This document shows positions 44,274 through 52,356 of a DNA stretch of 64,000 bases, one piece after another; the stretch's first letter is position 1, and each line of letters opens with the position of its first letter. Origin of the DNA: Mucilaginibacter limnophilus (lineage in GTDB: Bacteria > Bacteroidota > Bacteroidia > Sphingobacteriales > Sphingobacteriaceae); the NCBI RefSeq assembly GCF_004005815.1, contig NZ_SACK01000001.1:558001-622000 (forward strand). The letters are read 5' to 3'. A program made the translations under genes and the position numbers. The notes under the pieces were generated by a model. That model did not search any database, was not told the DNA's origin, and was given only the letters and a program-made list of their open reading frames with translations.

Positions 44274-46052
44274 ATGCATACTTTTCATATCCCCGTACTG
44301 GGACTTGGTTTTTCCATTGATACACCTCTTAAAGTTGCGCGTTATGGTATATCGTCGGTAGTGTCTATTGTTGACGACGAGCTTACCGAGCGAATGCGCG
44401 AATATCATTCCATACAAAATAGCTTACCGTACACGCCTATAGTTAAAAACACGCCCGATCATCGTGCCCGCCGTATCACCGCTTACTTAAACCTGCTTAA
44501 CAAACTGGTGCAGCAGCAGTTTAATGAGCTGAAGCGGCAACCTTTTCGCGAGGGCAAAGATATCGACAAGTATTTCGAACTGCTGCCCGAAACATCACCA
44601 TTAAAACAGTACTATTTAAAAATGCTTGAAATGAGCGAGCCGCAACGTAAAGCCCTGATGCAGGATAAACTGCGCAACAGCATGCAGCCGGGCAGTATCG
44701 ACGTCAACATTATGTCGAAGGTTGATAAGGTAAATTATGATAAGCACGGGCACTCTCTTGGCGACATTTATACGGATGCGCTGGCCTCATTGCGTGGTTT
44801 CGCTTTGAGCGATGTAAAAGGGGCGTTAACACTGTCGGCGGGTATGAATCCTAAGCTTTATAGTTACCTGGAGAACTTCGACTGTTTTTTTCCTGATGCT
44901 AATGGTGTCATCCCAAAAAAGGTAATACTTAAGGTGAGCGATTTCCGCTCGGCCTTGATACAAGCGAAATTTTTAGCGAAGAAGGGAATATGGGTACATG
45001 AGTTCCGGATAGAATCGGGCTTGAACTGCGGCGGCCACGCCTTTGCCACCGACGGCTTGCTGCTTGGCCCTATACTGGAAGAGTTTAAGCTGAGACGTGA
45101 GGAGATGAAGAACGAATTGCAGGATATCTATTTCCCGGCACTGGCTGCCAAAGGCTATAAATATGTAACTATACCCACCCAAAGGGTAAGCGTACAAGGC
45201 GGCATAGGCACCGCTAAAGAGCACGAGTTTTTACGATATAACTATCAACTTGACGCCACAGGCTGGGGAAGTCCGTTTTTACTGGTGCCCGAAGCTACTA
45301 ATGTTGATAACGATACGCTGCAAAATCTGGCGATTGCCGGTAAGGATGATTTCTATGTGAGTGCTGCTTCGCCGCTGGGTATATTATTCAATAATTTTCG
45401 CAAAAGTACTGCCGAGCAGCTGCGTGTGCAACGTATTGAAAAAGGCAGGCCGGGTAGCCCATGTACCAAAAAGTTCTTGATTACTAATACCGAGTTTACT
45501 GAGCAGCCTATCTGTACGGCATCGCGCCAGTATCAGCATTTAAAAATTGAACAGCTGCAAAATGCGGGTCTTGAGCCTGTTGAACTACAGCGGCAGGTTG
45601 ATGCAGTTACCGAAAAAATTTGCCTGTGTGAAGGCCTGTGCACATCAGCCTACATCAAAAACGATATGCTGCACCGCCGCGACAGCAAGGCCGTTGCCAT
45701 TTGCCCCGGACCAAACATCGCTTACTTTTCGGGTATCTATTCGCTGCGCGAAATGGTGAACCATATTTACGGCAAACTTAACCTGCTTACCAATGTAAGC
45801 CGCCCCAATGTGTTTATTAACGAGCTTAATTTGTATATCGATCATCTGAAAAAGGATATGGCCGCACATGCCAACACCATCGACCTGAAAAAGAAAAACT
45901 ACCTGCTTAAGTTTAAAACACAGCTGACTGCCGGTATCAACTATTATAAGGAACTGATACCAACGCTTACTAACCAAACAATAGAGTATCTGGACGAAAT
46001 GAAGCACCATCTGCTGGCTTGTGAAATGCGGCTCAACGCCCTGCACATATAA
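44274..46052 (+). CDS. Conserved hypothetical Cys-rich protein, 592 residues
   Basis: Not assigned to a family. No signal peptide or TM helix, so probably cytoplasmic. The start (Ile-Pro-Val-Leu-Gly-Leu-Gly-Phe-Ser-Ile-Asp-Thr-Pro-Leu-Lys-Val-Ala) and a later Gly-Leu-Asn-Cys252-Gly-Gly-His-Ala-Phe-Ala loop recall TIM-barrel FMN enzymes of the nitronate monooxygenase type. The region 390-480 is rich in Cys (Gly-Ser-Pro-Cys, Pro-Ile-Cys, Cys-Leu-Cys-Glu-Gly-Leu-Cys, Ile-Cys-Pro-Gly-Pro), which suggests an iron-sulfur cluster. A long helical C-terminus follows. Its place between cco genes and hemN hints at a redox role in low oxygen. Confidence 0.6.
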   Translation: MHTFHIPVLGLGFSIDTPLKVARYGISSVVSIVDDELTERMREYHSIQNSLPYTPIVKNTPDHRARRITAYLNLLNKLVQQQFNELKRQPFREGKDIDKYFELLPETSPLKQYYLKMLEMSEPQRKALMQDKLRNSMQPGSIDVNIMSKVDKVNYDKHGHSLGDIYTDALASLRGFALSDVKGALTLSAGMNPKLYSYLENFDCFFPDANGVIPKKVILKVSDFRSALIQAKFLAKKGIWVHEFRIESGLNCGGHAFATDGLLLGPILEEFKLRREEMKNELQDIYFPALAAKGYKYVTIPTQRVSVQGGIGTAKEHEFLRYNYQLDATGWGSPFLLVPEATNVDNDTLQNLAIAGKDDFYVSAASPLGILFNNFRKSTAEQLRVQRIEKGRPGSPCTKKFLITNTEFTEQPICTASRQYQHLKIEQLQNAGLEPVELQRQVDAVTEKICLCEGLCTSAYIKNDMLHRRDSKAVAICPGPNIAYFSGIYSLREMVNHIYGKLNLLTNVSRPNVFINELNLYIDHLKKDMAAHANTIDLKKKNYLLKFKTQLTAGINYYKELIPTLTNQTIEYLDEMKHHLLACEMRLNALHI

Positions 46053-46077
46053 AAAAAGCGGCCTAAGCCGCTTTTTT
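46052..46077. terminator. Bidirectional terminator between convergent genes
   Basis: AAAAAAGCGGC-CTAA-GCCGCTTTTTT. It has A-run and T-run on both sides and can act for the 592-residue gene (rightward) and for hemN (leftward). Confidence 0.85.
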
Positions 46078-46108
46078 GTTGTTAATTGTTTAGGGGATAT
46101 AATAAGGT

Positions 46109-47476
46109 TTAGCCAGCCATGCTGAATAATTGTGTAGCCGGTTTTTTAGCCCATAGCCTTGCATCAAAAGCCATACAAATGTTGCGTAAATAGCGTTTGC
46201 CTAAAGGTGTTACCTCGGCGCACCACGAGTTGAGGTTGATGAGCCCGTCGTCGGCAAGTGGTTGTAAACGCTCAACGGCTTGCAAAAGCCCTGTCGAGCT
46301 ATGCAAATGGTGGTTCCAGCAGGTTTTGCCGGCACACATAATGTTTAAAATATGTTGACGCAATAGCAGGTCTTCTTCTGTAAGGCCATGAAATTTTACT
46401 ATCGGCAGCACGCCGGAGTTGATAAGCGAAGTATATTCCTCAACCGTTTTGGCATTTTGCGCGTAGCCATACCACGAATCGCTTATTGAAGATACCCCCA
46501 GGCCAACAAGCAATTGTGTATGCTGATGGGTGTAGCCCATAAAGTTACGGTGCAGGGTGCCTTTCTGTTCGGCTTTGTATAAGCTGTCAGTTATCAGCGT
46601 GAAATGGTCCATACCAATTTCTTTATATCCTAAAGCAGTAAGCATTTCGCGACCAGTGTTATATAGTTGCTGCTTCAGTTGTGTGCCGGGTAAGTCGGTG
46701 TCTTTATAACGGCGCTGGCCGGGTTTAATCCATGGCACATGCGCATAGCTGTAAAAGGCTATCCGCTCGGGCATTAGTGCCGATACCTTTTCAACGGTGT
46801 CAACAACGCTTTCAACTGTTTGTAAAGGCAGCCCGTAAATCAGGTCGAAATTAATAGAGGTGTAACCAATTTCCCTCGCTTTATCGGTAACCGCTTTTAC
46901 CTGCTCAAAGCTTTGCATACGGTTAATAATAAACTGCACCTTCGGGTCGAAATCCTGTATACCCAAACTTAACCTCCGGAAACCTAAGTTGTACAGCGTG
47001 GTCAAATGCTCAGCAGTGGTGTTGGCGGGATGTGCCTCAAAACTGAATTCAGCATCAGCATGTATGGTAGCACCGGCTAAAATGCCTTCTATTAAATATT
47101 TTAGGTTTTCTGGCGCGAAAAAAGTAGGTGTGCCTCCGCCCAAATGTATCTCACGTATCACAGGGCGCTTACCAAAAACCTTGCGGTACATAGCCCATTC
47201 TTTTAATAGGGCGTGTATATAAGGCTCTTCAACCGAATGATTTTTTGTAATGCGGGTGTTGCAGCCGCAATAAGTGCACAGGCTTTCGCAATAGGGCAGG
47301 TGCACGTAAATACTGATGCCGTCGGTATCGTTGCTTTCTTTAAATGATAGTTGAACTGATTTTTCCCATTCACTTATTTCAAATGGTTCATCGTTCCAGT
47401 AGGGGACAGTGGGGTAGCTGGTGTATCGCGGCGCTGGTACGTTATACTTTTCAATAAGCCGCTTGCTCATTTGCAT
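46109..47476 (-). CDS. hemN: Oxygen-independent coproporphyrinogen III oxidase
   Basis: 455 residues, radical SAM enzyme of haem synthesis working without oxygen. Cys63-x3-Cys67-x2-Cys70-x-Cys72 in Tyr-Cys-Glu-Ser-Leu-Cys-Thr-Tyr-Cys-Gly-Cys is the HemN cluster motif; Gly-Gly-Gly-Thr-Pro binds SAM. The N-terminal Pro-Arg-Tyr-Thr-Ser-Tyr-Pro is typical of true HemN rather than HemW. A second Met two residues in may be the actual start. Second gene after ldhA (three bases apart), so it probably shares that FixK-type promoter. Confidence 0.95.
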   Translation of the reverse strand: MQMSKRLIEKYNVPAPRYTSYPTVPYWNDEPFEISEWEKSVQLSFKESNDTDGISIYVHLPYCESLCTYCGCNTRITKNHSVEEPYIHALLKEWAMYRKVFGKRPVIREIHLGGGTPTFFAPENLKYLIEGILAGATIHADAEFSFEAHPANTTAEHLTTLYNLGFRRLSLGIQDFDPKVQFIINRMQSFEQVKAVTDKAREIGYTSINFDLIYGLPLQTVESVVDTVEKVSALMPERIAFYSYAHVPWIKPGQRRYKDTDLPGTQLKQQLYNTGREMLTALGYKEIGMDHFTLITDSLYKAEQKGTLHRNFMGYTHQHTQLLVGLGVSSISDSWYGYAQNAKTVEEYTSLINSGVLPIVKFHGLTEEDLLLRQHILNIMCAGKTCWNHHLHSSTGLLQAVERLQPLADDGLINLNSWCAEVTPLGKRYLRNICMAFDARLWAKKPATQLFSMAG

Positions 47477-47479
47477 AAC

Positions 47480-48517
47480 TTATTTATCTAAAATGGTCAC
47501 TTGCTCTTTCACTTTCTGCTCGCGGCAACTGTTAGCACAGGCGCATGCCTCACCAACACATTTGTTTTGCTGCCACTGATCGAGATTCTTTATCGTTCGG
47601 TCGGCAATTTGCTGTAGGGCTTCCTTGGTAAGAAATGCCTGGTGCGGCGTTACCAGCACGTTTGGTAGGGCTATTAGTTTTTGCAGCAAAGCATCTTTCT
47701 TTACATCTTTTGAATGGTCCTGAAAGAACAAGCCTTTTTCATTCTCATACACATCAATACCTAAATAGCCCACACGGCCAAGTATAAGTGCCTTATAAAC
47801 GGCCTCGGTATCAATCAGCCCGCCGCGCGATGTGTTTAATAGCATTACACCGTCTTTCATCATGGCCAGGGCTTCGCGGTTTATCAGGTGATGGGTTTGC
47901 GGAGTAAGCGGCACGTGCAGCGAAATAATGTCCGACTGCTGCAATAAGGTACTTAACGATTCTATCTGGATATTTTTAACATCATCCGGCGGAGCCAAAT
48001 CATAACCCAACACTTTACAGCCCATGCCTTTAAAAATGGCGGCAGTTGCCAGGCCGATATGCCCCAGGCCTATAATACCCACCGTTTTCCCATGGAAGTT
48101 AAAGCCCATCAGGTTTTCCAGCTTAAAATCAAAATGATGGCTGTGCTCGTTTGCCTGTACTACATGGCGGTTAAGCGCGAAGGCCAGCGCCAAAGTATGT
48201 TCAGCGACAGCTTCGGGCGAGTAAACCGGGACATTAGCAATTTTTATACCCCGTGCACCTGCTGCCTCACGGTCGATATGGTCGGTACCTACCGAGCGGG
48301 TGGCGATATATTTGATACCCATATCGGCCAATTGGTTCACTACCGGTGCCGATACATCGTCGTTGGTAAACACCATTACAGCATCCTTACCCTCGGCGTA
48401 CATGGTGGTCTCTAAACTTAGTGGGTTCGAGATAAGGGTGATGTCATGTTTCTTCTGGTTCGACTTTGCAAGAAATTCCTTCTCAAAGCTCTTTATACTG
48501 TAGGCCACAACTTTCAT
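47480..48517 (-). CDS. ldhA: D-lactate dehydrogenase (2-hydroxyacid dehydrogenase family)
   Basis: 345 residues. NAD-binding Gly-Leu-Gly-His-Ile-Gly near 152-157, catalytic Arg in Asn-Thr-Ser-Arg-Gly-Gly, catalytic His in Thr-Pro-His-Gln-Ala-Phe and the Gly-x-Asp-Val-Tyr-Glu-Asn segment fit LdhA-type D-lactate dehydrogenase, which regenerates NAD by reducing pyruvate. Odd feature: the last about 25 residues carry five Cys (Asn-Lys-Cys-Val-Gly-Glu-Ala-Cys-Ala-Cys-Ala-Asn-Ser-Cys plus flanks), absent in ordinary members. First gene of an operon with hemN. Confidence 0.88.
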   Translation of the reverse strand: MKVVAYSIKSFEKEFLAKSNQKKHDITLISNPLSLETTMYAEGKDAVMVFTNDDVSAPVVNQLADMGIKYIATRSVGTDHIDREAAGARGIKIANVPVYSPEAVAEHTLALAFALNRHVVQANEHSHHFDFKLENLMGFNFHGKTVGIIGLGHIGLATAAIFKGMGCKVLGYDLAPPDDVKNIQIESLSTLLQQSDIISLHVPLTPQTHHLINREALAMMKDGVMLLNTSRGGLIDTEAVYKALILGRVGYLGIDVYENEKGLFFQDHSKDVKKDALLQKLIALPNVLVTPHQAFLTKEALQQIADRTIKNLDQWQQNKCVGEACACANSCREQKVKEQVTILDK

Positions 48518-48539
48518 TTCAAAATAGCGTTTGTTAGCA

Positions 48540-48547
48540 CAAAGCTA
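48540..48547 (-). promoter_or_regulatory. -7 box of the ldhA-hemN promoter
   Basis: On the minus strand TAGCTTTG fits TAnnTTTG. The transcription start would be near 48535, about 18 bases before the ATG. Confidence 0.6.
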
Positions 48548-48592
48548 CCGTGGCCGCGGATATTATAACATGAGGGTTGTCAGCCCGAAAAG

Positions 48593-48604
48593 TGACCTTC
48601 GTCA
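48593..48604. promoter_or_regulatory. FixK/FNR-like site before ldhA-hemN
   Basis: TGAC-CTTC-GTCA with A and T tracts around it (AAAAG to the left, TTTTT to the right). The centre is about 63 bases upstream of the inferred ldhA start of transcription, close to the class I position (-61.5). The right half-site overlaps the stop codon of the response regulator gene. Confidence 0.6.
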
Positions 48605-49651
48605 GTTTTTCATTTTTGTAAGCCTATTCAGATCTTTTATTGATATCTGGCTGCCTTTTTTCTCAATCAGGCCTTCTTCTTTAAAGTCGGTAAGCGTGCG
48701 GCTTACAGTTTCGGTAGCCATACCCGCCATTGAGGCCAGCTCATCGCGCGAAACCTTGAAAGTATCCGTATCTGTAAGCTGTTTATTCAGCCTTACCAAT
48801 ACCTGCGCCAAACGTTTTCGTACCGAATTGTAGGCCAACTCCAACAACTGCTCTTCCTTCTCTCGAATGTTGTTTGATAATATTTTGATAAACTGATGTC
48901 CAACCTCCGGATATTTATTCAGCAGGTTAAGCGTCATTTCTTTCGGTAGCAAGCATACCGCCGAGTCTTCAACGGCCTCGGCTGTTTCAGTAAAAGGCTC
49001 ATCAAGCAACAAGGCGTGTATGCCCAGGTAATCATCGGCTTTAAACATGCCGGTCATTAGTTCACGGCCGTCATCGGCCAGTTTTATGGTTTTTACCACA
49101 CCCTCAAGCACCAGGTAAATGCCTTGAGCGTTGTCTCCTTCGTAATATAAAACCTGTTTCTTTTTTATGTGACGTACTTTGCGCTCTGCAATAACGGCTT
49201 TTAGTTCTGCCAATCCCTTGCCTGTGCCGCTGGCCAGTTTTTCTAATTTATCAAGTGATTGATTATAAAACTCAGCCTGCTTTTCTTTCTTTTTCAAACG
49301 GGTCTCGATAGCGTTAAGCAATTCAATGTCGTCAAATGGCTTGGTCAGGTAATCGTCGGCACCCATTTCCATACCCTTGCGAAAGTCGACACGCTCGGCC
49401 TTCGCTGTTAAAAATATAAAGGGAATATGCGCTGTGTCGGTGTTTTTGCCAAGCATGTACAGCACACCGTAGCCATCAAGCTCGGGCATCATAATGTCGC
49501 ACAAAATCATGTCGGGCTTGTGCTGTAGGGCAAGATCGACACCGGCTTTGCCATGATTGGCCTGCAAAACCTTGTAACCGCTCAGTTCTAAAATCTCAAC
49601 TGTACTTTCACGTATATCGTCGTTATCTTCAATTATTAAGATGGTTTTCAT
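48602..49651 (-). CDS. Response regulator fused to Crp/Fnr transcription factor (FixJ-FixK-like)
   Basis: 349 residues. Receiver domain 1-125 with Glu8/Asp9/Asp11 pocket, phospho-acceptor Asp52, Thr82 and Lys104. A helical linker leads to a cyclic-nucleotide-binding-type beta-roll (about 150-265) and a Crp-type winged helix (about 275-345) with recognition segment Ala-Thr-Glu-Thr-Val-Ser-Arg, which has the Glu-x-x-Ser-Arg pattern of FNR/FixK. No N-terminal [4Fe-4S] Cys cluster is present. It is coded three bases after the FixL-like kinase gene. Phosphorylation would thus control a protein with FixK-type DNA specificity directly, with no separate FixJ step. Confidence 0.88.
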   Translation of the reverse strand: MKTILIIEDNDDIRESTVEILELSGYKVLQANHGKAGVDLALQHKPDMILCDIMMPELDGYGVLYMLGKNTDTAHIPFIFLTAKAERVDFRKGMEMGADDYLTKPFDDIELLNAIETRLKKKEKQAEFYNQSLDKLEKLASGTGKGLAELKAVIAERKVRHIKKKQVLYYEGDNAQGIYLVLEGVVKTIKLADDGRELMTGMFKADDYLGIHALLLDEPFTETAEAVEDSAVCLLPKEMTLNLLNKYPEVGHQFIKILSNNIREKEEQLLELAYNSVRKRLAQVLVRLNKQLTDTDTFKVSRDELASMAGMATETVSRTLTDFKEEGLIEKKGSQISIKDLNRLTKMKN

Positions 49652-49654
49652 ACA

Positions 49655-50839
49655 TTAAATAGGAAATGTTAATATAAATACAGTACCCTGGTTAACCTTG
49701 CTTTCAAATTTAATAGTGCCGTTCATCAGGCCGACATATCGCGTTACAATGTTCAAACCCAACCCAGTACCCGGAATACTGCCGGTATTATGCGCCCTGA
49801 AAAACGCCTCAAACAAATGTTTCTGGTCACTTTCAGGTATGCCAATGCCGTTGTCTTTTATAGTGATGCTTAACCCTTTTTTAGTGATTTCGGAGTTGAA
49901 CTCGATAAACGTATCCTCGCCCGAATATTTGATGGCATTATTAATCAGGTTAATAATGCAGTTCTTCAGTAGGTTTTGGTCGAGTGATACAACGCTTTTG
50001 GTACCCGTATGCTGGTAAATAATATTTTGGTTTTGCTTGGCCACAAGCTGCATTTCTTCGGTTATTTCTTCCGAAAATTTTACAATATCAAAGGTGCTGT
50101 ATTGCGCCTCAACTTTGCCTGCTTCAAGCTTTTCAAGCGACAAAAAATCGTTCAAAATCCCCGTAAGGTTATTTACCGAATTCTTTATTTTGCTGATATG
50201 CTTACTGATGTTGGCATTATCAAACTGTTGCGCATATTTTTCTATCAGCACGGCCGATAACTGTACAGAACTCAAAGGCGTACGGAACTCGTGTGAGGCC
50301 ATTGATACAAAGCGGCTTTTCAACTGTCCTAATTCTTTCTCTTTTTCAAGCGATTGGCTCACTTCTTCTTTTGCTTGCCTTAACGCTTCAACCGTGGTTT
50401 TTAATGATCGGGTGCGTTCTTCAACCTGTTCTTCCAAGCTTGTGGCGTATTCTTTCAGCTTTTCTTCGGCTTCTTTTTCGCGGGTAAGGTCATGTATAAA
50501 GCCGGTATAAATTTTCCTGCCCGAATATTGGACTTCACTTACTGCCAAACGGAACGGGAAAACTGTGCCATCTTTTTTTAAACCCTTTACTTCTCTACCG
50601 ATGCCAATAATATGGGGTACACCGGTACGCTGGTAACGATGAATATATTCATCGTGCCGTTCCCTATCGGGTGGGGGCATAAGCACCGAGATGTTTTTCC
50701 CCACAACGTCTTCAGGCGTACATTTGAACAGCCTGCATGCTGATGGGTTTATCGACTCCACAATTCCACGCTCATCAATGGTGATGATCCCGTCAATGGC
50801 GTTTTCTATAATAGCTTTTAGCAAAGCCGCATTTTCCAT
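49655..50839 (-). CDS. fixL: FixL-like haem-PAS oxygen-sensing histidine kinase
   Basis: 394 residues, soluble (no TM helix). PAS domain 1-120 in which Arg-His62-Asp-x-Tyr-Ile-x-Arg68-Tyr and Pro-His76-Ile77-Ile-Gly-Ile-Gly-Arg82 line up with His200 (haem ligand), Arg206, His214, Ile215 and Arg220 of Bradyrhizobium FixL; even the spacing is identical. A coiled coil (about 122-170) leads to HisKA with Ser-His183-Glu-Phe-Arg-Thr-Pro and an HATPase domain (Asp-Asn-Gly-Ile-Gly, Gly-Thr-Gly-Leu-Gly-Leu). It should lose kinase activity when O2 binds. First gene of an operon with the receiver-Crp/Fnr fusion. Haem binding is inferred from residues. Confidence 0.88.
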   Translation of the reverse strand: MENAALLKAIIENAIDGIITIDERGIVESINPSACRLFKCTPEDVVGKNISVLMPPPDRERHDEYIHRYQRTGVPHIIGIGREVKGLKKDGTVFPFRLAVSEVQYSGRKIYTGFIHDLTREKEAEEKLKEYATSLEEQVEERTRSLKTTVEALRQAKEEVSQSLEKEKELGQLKSRFVSMASHEFRTPLSSVQLSAVLIEKYAQQFDNANISKHISKIKNSVNNLTGILNDFLSLEKLEAGKVEAQYSTFDIVKFSEEITEEMQLVAKQNQNIIYQHTGTKSVVSLDQNLLKNCIINLINNAIKYSGEDTFIEFNSEITKKGLSITIKDNGIGIPESDQKHLFEAFFRAHNTGSIPGTGLGLNIVTRYVGLMNGTIKFESKVNQGTVFILTFPI

Positions 50840-50857
50840 ATTGTGAAGTTATATAAA

Positions 50858-50871
50858 TTGATCACGATCAC
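50858..50871. promoter_or_regulatory. FNR-like box 1 before the FixL-like operon
   Basis: TTGAT-CACG-ATCAC, one base from the FNR consensus TTGAT-N4-ATCAA, ending 19 bases upstream of the kinase ATG. Confidence 0.6.
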
Positions 50872-50900
50872 AAATTTCGTGTGGCGGGTGAATTGCTCAT

Positions 50901-50914
50901 TTGATCGCGCTCAA
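50901..50914. promoter_or_regulatory. FNR-like box 2 before the FixL-like operon
   Basis: TTGAT-CGCG-CTCAA, one mismatch to the FNR consensus. It overlaps a minus-strand -7 box, TAAATTTG (50912-50919), so occupancy might repress the sensor operon. Confidence 0.5.
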
Positions 50915-50923
50915 ATTTAAAAG

Positions 50924-50935
50924 TGATTTATGTCA
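50924..50935. promoter_or_regulatory. FNR-like box 3 in the divergent region
   Basis: TGAT-TTAT-GTCA, the third TGA-N6-TCA site within 80 bases, 22 bases from box 2 (two helical turns). It could act on the kinase operon or on the rightward stressosome genes. Confidence 0.45.
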
Positions 50936-50966
50936 TTTATAATAAACGATAGGAGGTAATATTTAT

Positions 50967-51020
50967 ATGAAGAGTAATTTGCAGCCAACTAAAAACATTA
51001 GTGTAGTTGATCAAGAGTAG
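50967..51020 (+). CDS. Possible 17-residue leader peptide
   Basis: An ATG at 50967 with a full AGGAGG Shine-Dalgarno 10 bases upstream opens an 18-codon frame ending at TAG 51018-51020, about 57 bases before rsbR. Strong Shine-Dalgarno sequences are rare in this phylum, which makes this one stand out. Whether it is translated cannot be told. Confidence 0.25.
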   Translation: MKSNLQPTKNISVVDQE

Positions 51021-51076
51021 TTTTATTATTAAGAAAATTATTGTACACTTACATCAATTTTCAACACTTGACCCTC

Positions 51077-51937
51077 ATGGCTATCGAAATCACAAAACTT
51101 TTTAAGAAAAAACAAGCAGTAATATTAGAGCGCTGGATGACTAACCAGTTGGCCGATGAGCGTTTACGGGAAGACCTGATGAGCAATGAAGATCTCAGAG
51201 CCGAATCAGAAGAACTGATCACGGCACTTGTAGCAAGTCTTAATGAATCTAATATTGAAAATCCTGAATCAGGAGATTTCGATCATGTTATCGAGATATT
51301 AGCAGGCATATCTATCTCGAGGGCACGGCAGGGCTATAGTCCGCGTGAAACCGGTGTATTTATTTTGAGCCTTAAGGAAGCATTAATTGAGATAGCTCAG
51401 GAAGAAGTAAAAGATCCGAAAGAATTAAATATAGCAAACCGGAAGTTAAACCGTTTATTGGATAGTTTTTCTATCATAACCTTTGAAACTTTTATAAAAG
51501 GCCGTGAAGAAGTAATTCTTCGTCAAACGGATGAAATTGCCGAGATATCAACCCCGGTTATACGTGTATGGGATGGTATACTTGCCCTGCCAATTATAGG
51601 TACGCTTGATAGCGCCCGCACGCAAGTTGTAATGGAAAGCCTGCTTACCGAAATTGTAGAATCAGGCAGCAGTGTAGCTATTCTGGATATTTCGGGTGTG
51701 CCTACGGTAGATTCATTGGTAGCACAACACTTGCTTAAAACGGTTAGCGCAACACGTTTAATGGGCGCCGAATGCATTATAAGCGGTATACGCCCCGAAA
51801 TTGCGCAGACAATTGTGCATCTGGGTATTGATCTTTCAGATATTGTAACAAAAGCCAGCCTGGCAAGCGCCTTACAATATGCATTTAGAACCTTAAAAAT
51901 TGAAGTAAGAAAAAGCGCTGTTAAATCTGCTGTTTAA
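51077..51937 (+). CDS. rsbR: RsbR-like stressosome protein (N-terminal RsbRD domain + STAS)
   Basis: 286 residues from the ATG at 51077. The N-terminal about 155 residues form an all-helical sensor of the RsbRD type; the C-terminal half is a STAS domain (about 165-275) with Leu-Asp-Ile-Ser-Gly-Val-Pro-Thr-Val-Asp-Ser, where Ser213 matches the phosphorylated Thr of RsbRA. RsbR and RsbS build the stressosome shell. First of five tightly packed genes. The N-terminal sensor's ligand is unknown. Confidence 0.88.
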   Translation: MAIEITKLFKKKQAVILERWMTNQLADERLREDLMSNEDLRAESEELITALVASLNESNIENPESGDFDHVIEILAGISISRARQGYSPRETGVFILSLKEALIEIAQEEVKDPKELNIANRKLNRLLDSFSIITFETFIKGREEVILRQTDEIAEISTPVIRVWDGILALPIIGTLDSARTQVVMESLLTEIVESGSSVAILDISGVPTVDSLVAQHLLKTVSATRLMGAECIISGIRPEIAQTIVHLGIDLSDIVTKASLASALQYAFRTLKIEVRKSAVKSAV

Positions 51938-51942
51938 AAAAC

Positions 51943-52356
51943 ATGGATAAGATCCCTATTTTAAGAATGGGCCAGTTTCTGCTGGTCACTATACAGGTCG
52001 ATTTATATGACCGGCTCGCACTCGACCTTGAAGCCGATCTGGTAAAAATGGTTAGTAAAACCGGTGCAAGAGGTATTTTGATAGATATTTCTGCAGTTAG
52101 CATTGTTGACTCATTTATGGGCCGTATTATTGGTAATATCGGCGTAATGTCTAAACTTTTAGATGCCGAGACAGTTGTAGTGGGTATGCAGCCTGCTGTA
52201 GCTATTACACTGGTTGAGTTAGGCTTACCGTTAAAGGGTGTGTATACCGCGCTTAATGTTGAAAAGGGAATGGACCTGTTGAAAAACAAGATTCAGTTAG
52301 ATGAAGAAGAAGAAATAGGTCCTGACGATGATAACAGCAACGATCTCACTGAATAA
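51943..52356 (+). CDS. rsbS: RsbS-like stressosome scaffold (STAS domain)
   Basis: 137 residues, a lone STAS domain with Ile-Asp-Ile-Ser-Ala-Val-Ser-Ile-Val-Asp-Ser; Ser57 aligns with the RsbT-phosphorylated Ser59 of B. subtilis RsbS. The acidic C-terminal tail (Asp/Glu/Asn-rich, about 20 residues) is an extra. It overlaps rsbT by 29 bases, a sign of coupled translation. Confidence 0.9.
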   Translation: MDKIPILRMGQFLLVTIQVDLYDRLALDLEADLVKMVSKTGARGILIDISAVSIVDSFMGRIIGNIGVMSKLLDAETVVVGMQPAVAITLVELGLPLKGVYTALNVEKGMDLLKNKIQLDEEEEIGPDDDNSNDLTE

